In this document: in pieces, positions 37,563 through 45,339 of the stretch | How positions within the stretch are numbered: position 1 is the stretch's first letter | How the letters are laid out: each line of letters starts with the position of its first letter | Notes under the pieces: generated by a model | The model's database searches: none | Told to the model about the DNA's origin: nothing | The model's input: the letters and a program-made list of their open reading frames with translations, nothing else | Translations under genes and position numbers: made by a program | Source: Candidatus Multiplicimicrobium inquinatum | GTDB lineage: Bacteria > Omnitrophota > Omnitrophia > Omnitrophales > Aquincolibacteriaceae | Direction of reading: 5' to 3' | DNA length: 64,000 nt | NCBI GenBank assembly: GCA_002344825.1 | Contig: DDUN01000038.1 | Location: 1-64,000, forward strand

Positions 37563-39707
37563 ATGATAAAACCGAATTTTCCGCAGGCGCTTTTCCGCGG
37601 GCAACCCGAAAAAAAGTGGAGCTTCGTTTTTCACGAAGTTTCCGCGGAGGCACGAGCCGCTTTTTCCGCTGACCTTGCCAAAAAATATGCTTTTTCCGAA
37701 GATGAGTGCGGCGAGGTTTTAAAAAACATACCCGTTTTGTTTTTGAGCGGGCTTGTGGAAGCCACGGCACAGCAATTTATCCGGCAATGGACACTTCCGG
37801 GCGTCAAGGTTGCCTTAACGGAAGATGAGGCTGTTAAACAAAAATGCTTTCAAATCATTTGGCCTGAAGCCGCCCCTTCTCCGGATGTTGCACTGGGGAA
37901 AATCAAATCAGAAAAATACACTTCGTCACTTGACTCCGCGCCTGATTATAAAAACAGTGACCGGGGAATTAAATTTTTAATTCAAAAGCTTGAAAGACGT
38001 GCGGCCGAACCCAAAACCGAAGCCCCTAAAGAAAATTTATCCGGCACCCCCGCGATAACGCCTCTGCCTAATCAGAAACCAATCGTGCCGCAGGTTGTTG
38101 CGGCAAGCAGCGCGCCTTTGGAGAAGCCTGTTTCGGCCGAAACGATGCAGGCGCTCAAAGACGAACTGCAGAAGCAGTTGGAAGCGAACGAAAAACAAAA
38201 ACAGATTATCGAAGCACAGGCGGCACAGCTCATAGATAAACAGGCGGAGCTTGAGCGCCTTCAGTCCCAAAAAGCAGAATCAGAAAAGCCTCCGGGTGAA
38301 GATGCTGCGGCTAAGCAGAAACTGGAAGAATTGGAAAGCGAATCAGCCCGCCTAAAACAAGAAATACAAAAAAATAGCGAGCTTTCCGCGCAAAAAGAAA
38401 GTTTTATGCGCAAAAATTTCGAAGAGCTGGAAAAAAATCTTGCAGCCGCGGAAGCCTCCAAAGTTGACATCCAAAAAGAAGCAGAAAGAAATTTGAAAGA
38501 GGCTCTTGAGGCGAAGGCCTGCGCGGAAGCGAAGCTGCAAGAACTTGAAAATGAAGCGCTCCAAAAACAAACTTCGCAGGCCTCATCCGAAATAAACGAG
38601 TCGGACGAGGGCTTGCAAGAGCAGGAAGAGGCAAAAACGAAACCCCTTCCTCCCGCGGCCCCGATTAAATCTTTGCTGAAGCAGGCGCTTCAAAAAAACA
38701 GTCAGAGCTCACCAGCCCCGATGAAATCTGTCGCGATTGAAAAAAGCCAAAATGATTTTAAAGAGAAACAAGCGGAGCTTGAGCAAGCCCTTGAGGCAGA
38801 AAAAGCTAAAGCTGCGGAAGCAGAAAAAAAATATACCCAAGCACTGGAAGATTTTAATGTGCAAAAGGAAGCGTGGCAGGAAGAAGCTAAACAGCTTGGG
38901 TTACGTAACCAAGTATTAGTAGAAAAAATGGAAAAGGAAGCGGAGGCTTTGCGAGACAGCGCGCAAGAGCTGAAAAAAAGGGCTATTTTAGCGGAAGAGG
39001 CTATGCGCAAGGCTGAACAGAGCGCAGAGGAGACAGCCCTGCGAATGAAGCAAATGACCGAGCAAGACCGCACTCCGGGTTTTGAGCAAGCGCTTGAAGC
39101 GGAGCGGTTGAGTCATGCTGATACGGAAAAAAAGTATACCGCAATGCAAGAAGAGCTTCGCTCGCAAGAAGCGAAACGGCAGGAAGAAGTTAAAGAGCTG
39201 AACCTGCGCAATCAAAAGCTGTTGGATAAATTCGAAGAGGAAAGCAATCTTTTAAAAACAAAAATAGAAGAATTGGAAAAAAGCTTGTCTTCAGCGGAAG
39301 CCATTAACCGCGAAGCCGGACAACGGCTGGAACAAGCACTGGAAGAAGAGCGCTTTAAGACAAAAGAAGCGGAGAAAAAAAACACCGAACTTTTAGAAAC
39401 GCTTAAGAGCTCTGCTGAAAAAACCGTTGCGGCGGAGCCGAATGAAAACGCAAGCGAAGAAAGCAAGCATTTGCAAAACAAACTTGCGGAAATTGAAAAG
39501 AAGTTAACGGAAAGCGAGTCTGTTCGGGAAGCGCTGGAAGCGGACAAAGAAAATGAAATCAAAGCGATGCGCGAAGCCTTGAGCGAGGTCTATGTGCATT
39601 TGTTAAGTCAGATGAAAGAAGACAATCAGAAAAAAGATTTAACTATTCAGGCGCAGGCGGCTGAACTGGAAGCGCTGCATAAAGAGCGCGGTAAAAGCGG
39701 GGCCTGA
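37563..39707 (+). CDS. Long coiled-coil protein with N-terminal globular domain
   Basis: 714 aa, no signal peptide. Residues 1-100 form a compact domain of mixed composition (FSADLAKKYAFSEDECGEVL, IPVLFLSGLVEATAQQF). A Pro/Ala linker follows, then about 500 residues of Glu/Lys/Ala/Gln heptad-rich coiled coil (KQKIIEAQAAQLIDKQAELE and many similar). Two imperfect repeats of about 105 aa begin around QALEAEKAKAAEAEKKYTQ and QALEAERLSHADTEKKYTA. Function unknown; filament-like, cytoskeletal or scaffold roles are possible. A second such protein lies at 40291-42564, with only tRNA-Arg between them. Confidence 0.75.
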   Translation: MIKPNFPQALFRGQPEKKWSFVFHEVSAEARAAFSADLAKKYAFSEDECGEVLKNIPVLFLSGLVEATAQQFIRQWTLPGVKVALTEDEAVKQKCFQIIWPEAAPSPDVALGKIKSEKYTSSLDSAPDYKNSDRGIKFLIQKLERRAAEPKTEAPKENLSGTPAITPLPNQKPIVPQVVAASSAPLEKPVSAETMQALKDELQKQLEANEKQKQIIEAQAAQLIDKQAELERLQSQKAESEKPPGEDAAAKQKLEELESESARLKQEIQKNSELSAQKESFMRKNFEELEKNLAAAEASKVDIQKEAERNLKEALEAKACAEAKLQELENEALQKQTSQASSEINESDEGLQEQEEAKTKPLPPAAPIKSLLKQALQKNSQSSPAPMKSVAIEKSQNDFKEKQAELEQALEAEKAKAAEAEKKYTQALEDFNVQKEAWQEEAKQLGLRNQVLVEKMEKEAEALRDSAQELKKRAILAEEAMRKAEQSAEETALRMKQMTEQDRTPGFEQALEAERLSHADTEKKYTAMQEELRSQEAKRQEEVKELNLRNQKLLDKFEEESNLLKTKIEELEKSLSSAEAINREAGQRLEQALEEERFKTKEAEKKNTELLETLKSSAEKTVAAEPNENASEESKHLQNKLAEIEKKLTESESVREALEADKENEIKAMREALSEVYVHLLSQMKEDNQKKDLTIQAQAAELEALHKERGKSGA

Positions 39708-39780
39708 GATATCACGCAGAAAGCCGCCGCGGAGGACCCAAAATAGCAAAATCTCTTTCTTGTAGTGCCTTCTTCGCCGC

Positions 39781-39809
39781 TTTACAAAAGCGGTAGATTT
39801 GCCTATACT
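39781..39809 (+). promoter_or_regulatory. Sigma-70 promoter of tRNA-Arg
   Basis: TTTACA (39781-39786), 17-bp spacer, TATACT (39804-39809); nearly the same hexamers and spacing as the promoter at 37431. Confidence 0.7.
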
Positions 39810-39820
39810 CTCGACTCTTC

Positions 39821-39845
39821 AAAGCCGCCCCACAGAGCGGCTTTT
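39821..39845 (+). terminator. Hairpin with T-tract in the tRNA-Arg leader
   Basis: AAAGCCGC (39821-39828) pairs with GCGGCTTTT (39837-39845); TTTT ends the stem. It lies between the tRNA promoter and the mature 5' end, so it could attenuate tRNA-Arg, or terminate readthrough from the coiled-coil gene. Confidence 0.5.
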
Positions 39846-39848
39846 CAT

Positions 39849-39922
39849 GCGCCCGTAGCTCAATTGGATAGAGCATCTGACTACGGATCAGAAGGTTTAT
39901 GGTTCAACTCCATACGGGCGCA
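39849..39922 (+). tRNA. tRNA-Arg (ACG)
   Basis: Acceptor GCGCCCG (39849-39855) with CGGGCGC (39915-39921), discriminator A, no encoded CCA. Anticodon loop CTACGGA gives ACG, whose A34 is the target of TadA, encoded 2.7 kb downstream. T-arm GGTTCAACTCC. Confidence 0.97.
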
Positions 39923-40186
39923 TATTCTTTTTCTGAAAATGACCGTCTGCAGCGCACAAATCCACTCGCCTACGCCTTGTATTCAGGTCCTTTTGAGAAA
40001 ACGAATGATAAATGGATGGAGCTGAAGTGAGCCGCGCAATTTATAGGGCTTTCGCGGAATAAGAAACAGACCTAATGTCAGATCCGCACGCAGCGAAGCC
40101 CAGGCGCGGCGAGTGGCCGACCTGAAGTGAGTGCGGCTGATTAAGCCGACATGAACAAAAGGCGCCAACTCCATACAGGCGCATAT
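39923..40186. repeat. tRNA-Arg tail element flanked by a direct repeat of the tRNA 3' end
   Basis: CAACTCCATACGGGCGCATAT-like sequence at the tRNA end (39905-39925) recurs at 40166-40186 with one mismatch in 21. Between them are inverted arms TTTTCTGAAAATGACC and GGTCCTTTTGAGAAAA, an inverted T-arm copy (GGAGCTGAA, from 40018), and the GCGAGTGGCCGACCTGAAGTGA motif from 40109. No ORF is credible here, and nothing else is seen up to 40290. Confidence 0.65.
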
Positions 40187-40290
40187 TTTTCTGTTTATAT
40201 CTTCTCCAGCGAATATAATTTGTTTGTGACCCATTTTTTTGAGAGCCCTTTTTTTAGACTGATTGTTTTTAAACAAAATCATTTTGTGTT

Positions 40291-42564
40291 ATGACAGAGC
40301 CGCAAAAACCTTCCGAGCCAACAGATTATTCTGACGGGCAATCCAGCTTCCAAGATCTAACGCAGGATATTCGCCGGCTGCTATATCAACAGCAGCAAGA
40401 AACAGAAGGCGAAAGGAAAAAAAACGCAGAGTTACTGGAAATTTCTAAAAATCTTCAAACGCTTTTAAATGAAGCGGTCTCGGATCTCGAACAAGAAAAA
40501 ATCCGCCTGGCAGAAGCAAAAAGAGAGCTTGGCGGAAGCGAGCAAAGCCTTTCTGATTTTAAAGAGGCGTCGGCGAAACAAATTCGCGAAAATCTTCAGA
40601 AAATTACCGACCACGAACGCGACATAGAAGCTTTAAAAAAAGCAAAACTGGATAACGAAAAAGAAATCAAAGAAAAAACAGAGGCAATTTGCCGACTAGA
40701 AAGCAAGGCTGCGGAGCATCTCGCTGCGCTCCAATCTCAATCAAGCGAAAAAGAACGCGAGCAAGCTCAGGCTCAGGCAAAACAGCAAGAATTAGAAAAC
40801 GAGCTTCGACAGACACGGCTTAAAAATGAAGCCCTCGAAAAAGAGCGCGCGGAGGCAGATGCGAAGATAAGCCAAATTAAAGAAGCAAGCACAAAAGAAA
40901 TTAGCGAGGCAAGGGAAAGATCTGCTGAACACCAAGCCTTGGCCGAAAAGCTTGCTGATGAAAACGCGCTCCTGAAAAAAGAAACTGAAAAACAAAAAGC
41001 AGCTTATGAAGCCGAGCTCGAAATTAAAAAATCAAAAATCATAGAATTGGAAAAAACAGGCGAAGATTTGCGGCTAGCCGTAGAAAATAAAGGGCGCGAG
41101 ATTGACGGTGCTGTGAAAGAAAAAGCAGAGTCTCTTGCGAGCGAAAGAGCGCAAGCTCAAATAAAGCATAAAGAGCTGCAAGACAGGCTCGACGCATTAA
41201 GCCGTGATTATGACGCGACGGCCGCAAAGTTAAAAGAAGCGGAGCAGAAAAGCGCTGTCGACACCGGAGTTATCGAGCAGCAAAAGAGGGAGGCTGAGGA
41301 AGCAGCTTCAAACCTGGCTCAGCATCGCGAATTACAAACGCAGGCGGAAAAAAAGTTGGCGGAGCAGTCCGCGCAAAGCGAACAGCAGTTGCAAGCGCTC
41401 CGGGCTGAAAAAGAAGATTTAATCCAGAAACATAAAGAGCTGGAAGGCAAACTTGATGCCCTGAGCCGTGATTATGCCGCGGCGACCGCGAAATTAAAAG
41501 AAGCGGAGGAGGAAAGCGCCGCCGCCGCCGAAGTTATCGAGCAGCAAAAGAAGGCGGTTGCGGAAACCGCTTCAAATCTTACTCAGCAACGCGAATTAAA
41601 TGCACAGGCAGAAAACAGACGGGTAGAGCAGTTGACGCAGAGCGAACGGCAACTTCAGGCATTGCAGGGCGAAAAGGAAGATTTGGTTCGAAAGCACAAA
41701 GAGTTGCATGAGAAGCTTGAAGCGGCAACGCGTAATTTTCTGGAAACAACCGCAAAACTTACAGAAGCGGAAGAAAAAAACAGGGTCAATTTAAATGATC
41801 TAGAAAATCAAAAAAAAGAACATGCCGAAGCGATTTCCAGGCTGGCGGAGCAACAAAATCTGAGTATTGAAAAAGAAGCGGCGGTACGCCAGCTAGCTGA
41901 AAATAAGCGCCAAATCGAAGTATTGGGCAGTGAAAAGGACGGACTCGCTCAAAAGCAAAAATCTCTGGAGGCTAAACTGGTTGAGCTTCAGGTTAGAGAA
42001 GAAGCTTTGCGCCAAGAAAAACAGAAACAGCATGAGCTTTTGGACGAACACATTAAAAAAGAACAGGCGTTGCGCGATAAGTATTCAGCACTTGAGGCGG
42101 TTAAAAACACTATGTTTACCGGCTGGAAAGATGAGCGGGAGCGACTTGCCCAGGCAACCGCTTCCCTTACAGATCTTCAAAGCAAGCTTGTAGCGGCAGA
42201 AGAAGAAGCGAAGAAATGGAAAGAATCCGCCGCTCTTCTTCAAACACAAAATTCGAAAACGGGAACGGAAAATAAAGTTTGGACGATCGGAGCGGAAGAA
42301 GACGGCTTGAAAAATAAAAATCAACTTCTTTCGCAGGCGCTTGATTCCGAGCGGGCGCGCGCAAAGAAAATGGAAGAGGACTTAGCGCGGTTGCGGCAGG
42401 TTATAGCGCTTGGGCAGCCGAAAGCGAGCGCGCCGGAAATAAAGTCCGCTATTTTGCCAGTAGCGCCTAAGCCGACGACAGGCAAAGACAAGGTGAATGG
42501 GTTGGAGCTCATTTTGGCGCTGGAAGATAAAAAAGAACCTCCGCAAAGCGGCAAAACAAAATAA
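40291..42564 (+). CDS. Giant coiled-coil protein with 88-residue tandem repeats
   Basis: 757 aa, no signal peptide, almost entirely predicted coiled coil rich in Glu, Lys, Ala and Gln. Three tandem repeats start with HKELQDRLDALSRDY, HKELEGKLDALSRDY and HKELHEKLEAATRNF (DNA 41167, 41431, 41695; exactly 264 bp apart for the first two steps), so the repeat arose by DNA duplication. A short non-coiled C-terminus follows (LILALEDKKEPPQSGKTK). Function unknown; SMC-like or filament scaffolding is possible, but there is no ATPase motif. Spacing to tadA is 11 bp. Confidence 0.75.
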   Translation: MTEPQKPSEPTDYSDGQSSFQDLTQDIRRLLYQQQQETEGERKKNAELLEISKNLQTLLNEAVSDLEQEKIRLAEAKRELGGSEQSLSDFKEASAKQIRENLQKITDHERDIEALKKAKLDNEKEIKEKTEAICRLESKAAEHLAALQSQSSEKEREQAQAQAKQQELENELRQTRLKNEALEKERAEADAKISQIKEASTKEISEARERSAEHQALAEKLADENALLKKETEKQKAAYEAELEIKKSKIIELEKTGEDLRLAVENKGREIDGAVKEKAESLASERAQAQIKHKELQDRLDALSRDYDATAAKLKEAEQKSAVDTGVIEQQKREAEEAASNLAQHRELQTQAEKKLAEQSAQSEQQLQALRAEKEDLIQKHKELEGKLDALSRDYAAATAKLKEAEEESAAAAEVIEQQKKAVAETASNLTQQRELNAQAENRRVEQLTQSERQLQALQGEKEDLVRKHKELHEKLEAATRNFLETTAKLTEAEEKNRVNLNDLENQKKEHAEAISRLAEQQNLSIEKEAAVRQLAENKRQIEVLGSEKDGLAQKQKSLEAKLVELQVREEALRQEKQKQHELLDEHIKKEQALRDKYSALEAVKNTMFTGWKDERERLAQATASLTDLQSKLVAAEEEAKKWKESAALLQTQNSKTGTENKVWTIGAEEDGLKNKNQLLSQALDSERARAKKMEEDLARLRQVIALGQPKASAPEIKSAILPVAPKPTTGKDKVNGLELILALEDKKEPPQSGKTK
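41167..41955 (+). repeat. 264-bp coding tandem repeat, three units
   Basis: Units begin at 41167, 41431 and 41695; the third is 261 bp. Units 1 and 2 are the most similar at DNA level (shared AGCCGTGATTATG and GTTATCGAGCAGCAAAAG); unit 3 is more diverged. Confidence 0.8.
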
Positions 42565-42575
42565 TTTTGGATTAA

Positions 42576-43076
42576 ATGATGGAAAACATACACGAGCATT
42601 TTATGAAGGAAGCGATCAAGCAAGCGGTGATTGCTTTTGAACGCGGAGAAGTTCCCGTTGGCGCGGTCGTTGTTTATAAAAATAAAGTTATTGCGCGCGG
42701 GCACAATCAAATGGAAACCTTACATGATCCGACAGCTCACGCGGAAATGATCGCAATGACCGCTGCTTCCGAGAAGTTATCGGAAGGGAGCGATAAACAT
42801 CGCGGTTCTTTGGAAGGCTGTACGCTTTATGTCACGATGGAGCCTTGCCCGATGTGTGCTGGGGCGCTTGTGATTTCAAAATGTTCCAGCGTCGTTTATG
42901 GCGCGCGGGATGTAAAAGCCGGAGCCTGTGAAAGCTTGTACCGTATCCCGCAAGATGACCGCCTCAACCATCGCCTTGCTGTTCTGGGCGGCGTGATGGA
43001 AGAAGACGCAAAAACACTTTTGCGGGAGTTCTTTGTGACACTACGGAATAATAAAAAGAATCTGCCGCTGAATTAG
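42576..43076 (+). CDS. tadA: tRNA-specific adenosine deaminase
   Basis: Converts A34 to inosine in tRNA-Arg(ACG). Zinc deaminase motifs: HAE in [10 protein letters not shown] (about residues 51-60) and PCxxC in [12 protein letters not shown]. It is 166 aa; the C-terminal helix [12 protein letters not shown] is typical. ATG 42576 or 42579. It lies 11 bp after a coiled-coil gene and 2.7 kb from the tRNA it acts on, with tRNA-Ser(GGA) next. Confidence 0.93.
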   Translation: MMENIHEHFMKEAIKQAVIAFERGEVPVGAVVVYKNKVIARGHNQMETLHDPTAHAEMIAMTAASEKLSEGSDKHRGSLEGCTLYVTMEPCPMCAGALVISKCSSVVYGARDVKAGACESLYRIPQDDRLNHRLAVLGGVMEEDAKTLLREFFVTLRNNKKNLPLN

Positions 43077-43103
43077 GCCGAAACACCCCTGCCAAGATTG
43101 GTT

Positions 43104-43132
43104 TTGAGAAATTCCATAAGATAAGCTAGTAT
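43104..43132 (+). promoter_or_regulatory. Sigma-70 promoter of tRNA-Ser(GGA)
   Basis: TTGAGA (43104-43109), 17-bp spacer, TAGTAT (43127-43132), 14 bp before the mature tRNA. Confidence 0.65.
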
Positions 43133-43146
43133 ACGCCCCTCTACGG

Positions 43147-43238
43147 GGAGAGGTCGCATAGCCTGGTCTAGTGCGCACGCCTGGAAAGTGTGTGAACCTG
43201 AAAGGGTTCCGTGGGTTCGAATCCCACCCTCTCCGCCA
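43147..43238 (+). tRNA. tRNA-Ser (GGA)
   Basis: Acceptor GGAGAGG (43147-43153) with CCTCTCC (43228-43234), discriminator G43235, followed by an encoded CCA (43236-43238), unlike the other three tRNAs here. Anticodon loop CTGGAAA gives GGA. Long variable arm with AACCT/AGGGTT. Confidence 0.95.
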
Positions 43239-43379
43239 TTTTCTGAAAAAGGGCGTCTGCTTCGCCGCGCTCTTCACTCCCTTGTGCGGCGTAGGTTTCA
43301 CTACGCCTCCGCGGTCGTTTGATCGCATCTCGCATTCAACCCTTTTTGAGAAAATAGCTTTTGATAGATGGGATTCGAA
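43238..43379. repeat. Foldback element A anchored in tRNA-Ser(GGA)
   Basis: Arms ATTTTCTGAAAAAGGG (43238-43253) and CCCTTTTTGAGAAAAT (43340-43355) differ at one base. TGGGATTCGAA (43369-43379) is the exact inverse of the tRNA T-arm TTCGAATCCCA (43216-43226). The centre is GTGCGGCGTAGGTTTCACTA-like, shared with element B at 53825. Confidence 0.7.
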
Positions 43380-43523
43380 GTGAGCGACGCCTTATTTTAA
43401 ACTGCGCCGAATATAAATCTGACTTAATGTCAGATTTACAAGAGGCGCTTTCTTTATAAGGAGCGAGTGGCCGACCCGCAGTGATTGCCGCTGACTAAGC
43501 GGACAAGAACGAAGGGCGCCGTT
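43380..43523. repeat. Spacer with GAGTGGCCGACC motif before the tRNA 3'-end copy
   Basis: Contains an inverted pair AATCTGACTTAATGTCAGATT, GGAGCGAGTGGCCGACCCG (from 43461) and GCCGCTGACTAAGC. It is closed by a direct copy of the tRNA-Ser(GGA) tail at 43524-43539. The equivalent stretch after tRNA-Arg has the same order of parts. Confidence 0.55.
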
Positions 43524-43679
43524 AATCCCACCCTCTCCGTTCTTTATTCTGCCGGCCATGGCTGCGTTACGCTCCCTCAAATTTTCTCGACGTACACTTT
43601 TAGTACGCCTCAAAAATTTTCGGTCGCAAGCCTTGCCCTGACCGGCATCTTAAAGAACGTATGGTTCATGGGATTTGAA
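43524..43679. repeat. tRNA-Ser tail copy and foldback element D
   Basis: AATCCCACCCTCTCCG (43524-43539) exactly repeats 43220-43235 of the tRNA. It then forms the left end of another foldback: CGTTCTTTATTCTGCCGG... pairs with CCGGCATCTTAAAGAACG, and TGGGATTTGAA (43669-43679) inverts the tRNA-derived part. The centre ACGTACACTTTTAGTACG matches the centres of elements C and E. The rest up to 43770 is without a recognisable gene. Confidence 0.65.
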
Positions 43680-43770
43680 GTGAACCGCTCTATTATTTAG
43701 TGAAAATAAGCCCTAAGAACAAAGACGCGGCGGACCTAACTATGAATCCGTTTTTCGGCGATGGGTTATC

Positions 43771-44253
43771 TTAGTGATGCCCACCGCAACAGGTTTGATA
43801 GCGCTCGGCTGGAATGTTTTCCATGGCCACAAAAATTCCGGCAACCTCTTTCTCTGTCAGCAGCTGATCCATGGTGGGGTAAAGAACCTGTTCTTCTTTT
43901 TGATTATGGCCGTTCAGAATTTCAAGAAGCATCTCTTCTTCGCTCTCGCTGGAAGAATCTCCCCGGCGAACTTTGTCGTGAATCCCTTCCAGGAGAGCGC
44001 CGATGCGCCGATGCTCTTCACGCATCACAAAAGTAGGTCCTCCGTCTTTTATCCCGCTTTTTTCTTCGAATAAAGGGAAAAGAACATCTTCTTCCCAAAC
44101 AATATGCCGCTTAAGACCGTTGTTAAAAGATTTAAAATAAGGCTTCGCCTCTGCCATTGATTCATATTTCTTTTTCTGAAACTGATGAAAGATGGCGTCT
44201 AGGCGGTTGTGATCTGCTTCGAAATATTGGGTAATTGTATTAGTTGTTTTCAT
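43771..44253 (-). CDS. Hemerythrin-like domain protein
   Basis: 160 aa four-helix protein with the di-iron ligand pattern: ADHNRLD (His about residue 15), HIVWEEDVLFPLFEE (HxxxE), EEHRRIG (His), GHNQKEEQVLYP (HxxxE). It ends in a CCGGHH tail. Relatives bind O2 or NO, or act in iron-sulfur repair (YtfE/Ric type); the NsrR, qNOR and cupin neighbours favour a nitric-oxide response role. The cupin gene precedes it by 24 bp on the same strand, so these two form an operon. Confidence 0.85.
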   Translation of the reverse strand: MKTTNTITQYFEADHNRLDAIFHQFQKKKYESMAEAKPYFKSFNNGLKRHIVWEEDVLFPLFEEKSGIKDGGPTFVMREEHRRIGALLEGIHDKVRRGDSSSESEEEMLLEILNGHNQKEEQVLYPTMDQLLTEKEVAGIFVAMENIPAERYQTCCGGHH

Positions 44254-44277
44254 CGTGCTCCTCCGAAATGTTTTCTG

Positions 44278-44646
44278 TTAGGCGCCGAACGTAATTAGGA
44301 ACGCACACTCTGTGCGCGCTCTCACACTGTGCAAAATACCCTTATGCAGACTCAGCATCTGCCCCGCTTTTAAGGCGACGATTTCCATGTCCGTAATAAA
44401 CTCCAGCTCCCCTTCAAGAGCTTGAACGCTTATTGCATGATCCGCTTTGTGCGGCTTAATTAGGGCGCCGCTGTGAAGCGCAATAACGACCATGCGCAAT
44501 CCGAGACCCATATTTAAGGTGATGGAATTACGGTCTGTGCTTTTCCACGCTTCTTCGCTTTTGATTTTGGCGATCAACTTAGGGATTTCATAAGTTAAAA
44601 TCGGCGCGTCCATGATTCTTTGTTCGCGCCTTCCTGTCTCAGTCAT
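44278..44646 (-). CDS. Small cupin-domain protein
   Basis: I start at ATG 44646 (MTETGRREQ) because AGGAG lies 7 bases upstream; the frame is open 8 codons further. The protein is 122 aa, a single conserved beta-barrel with GALIKPHKADHAISVQALEG, GELEFITDMEIVALKAGQML and LHKGILHSVRARTECAFLI. The metal-binding His pattern is partial. Similar cupins accompany NO- or nitrite-response genes. It shares a divergent intergenic region with the NsrR-like regulator. Confidence 0.8.
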   Translation of the reverse strand: MTETGRREQRIMDAPILTYEIPKLIAKIKSEEAWKSTDRNSITLNMGLGLRMVVIALHSGALIKPHKADHAISVQALEGELEFITDMEIVALKAGQMLSLHKGILHSVRARTECAFLITFGA

Positions 44647-44694
44647 AGCGGACTCCTGTCTGCTCTTCATTGGGCTAATACTACGAATTCACCC

Positions 44695-44722
44695 TTGTGT
44701 TTCTTAAAGATGTATTTATAAT
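44695..44722 (+). promoter_or_regulatory. Promoter of the NsrR-like gene
   Basis: TTGTGT (44695-44700), 16-bp spacer, TATAAT (44717-44722). The -10 is embedded in the palindromic operator described separately. Confidence 0.55.
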
Positions 44723-44730
44723 GCATGTAT
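44707..44730. promoter_or_regulatory. NsrR-type operator
   Basis: AAGATGTATTT-ATA-ATGCATGTAT has half sites ATGTAT and ATGCAT, close to the known NsrR pattern (AAGATGCATTT and its inverse). It overlaps the -10 of the nsrR-like gene and lies 60-85 bp upstream of the divergent cupin gene. Confidence 0.6.
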
Positions 44731-44766
44731 AAATTACCATAATGAGAGGACATAAAAAAGGTTTTT

Positions 44767-45204
44767 ATGCAGCTTACATATTTTTCAGATTATTCCTTGC
44801 GCGTACTTATATATCTCGCCGTAAAAAAGGATAAAGCTTCCATCGCCGAAATCAGCCGAGCCTTCGGTATTTCAAAAAATCATTTGGTAAAAACCGCACA
44901 GCATTTGATAAAGCTTGGCTACATCAGCTCGATTCGCGGCAAGACAGGCGGCATTACACTGGCCAAGCCACCGAGATCCATCAATCTTGGTAAAATTATC
45001 CAACAGCTCGAACCGCATATGGATATCGTTGAGTGTTTCACCCCGCAAACGAAAACTTCTTGTGCTATTACACCCGTGTGTCGCCTCAAAAGTGTCTTTC
45101 AGGAAGCAAAGCGGGCCTTCATTTCGGCTCTGGAAAAATATTCTCTCGCAGATATTGTACGGAATAAGGAGGCGCTTTCCCGATACATTCTGCAGCCTGC
45201 TTAG
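44767..45204 (+). CDS. nsrR: NsrR-like Rrf2 regulator (Fe-S, NO-sensing)
   Basis: 145 aa. Winged helix: LTYFSDYSLRVLIYLAV, SIAEISRAFGISKNHLVKTAQHL, RGKTGGITLA. Three cysteines in VECF-x7-SCAITPVCRLK (about residues 93-108) match the cluster motif of NsrR (Cys, Cys, Cys), not the wider IscR spacing. It should repress the NO-detoxification genes around it until NO destroys the cluster. The operator at 44707-44730 overlaps its own promoter. Confidence 0.87.
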   Translation: MQLTYFSDYSLRVLIYLAVKKDKASIAEISRAFGISKNHLVKTAQHLIKLGYISSIRGKTGGITLAKPPRSINLGKIIQQLEPHMDIVECFTPQTKTSCAITPVCRLKSVFQEAKRAFISALEKYSLADIVRNKEALSRYILQPA

Positions 45205-45339
45205 CTGCGGCCGGCTCCGCCTGGTTCAAAGGAAATAGGTGCTTTTTTAAATTTTAAATGTTGTTTTGGCAGACAGTAATAGATGCAATCATATAGTGCC
45301 GGGCAGAAAAATAAGAAACAAAGATCAACAGGAGAAAAC

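Noticed and set aside
39983..40282. Minus-strand ORF of 99 codons after tRNA-Arg
   Set aside because: It overlaps the tRNA-tail repeat and has no recognisable protein features.
35600..43770. CRISPR array in the repeat-rich tRNA region
   Set aside because: The repeats are inverted, irregularly spaced and of unequal length; there are no regular spacers and no cas genes.
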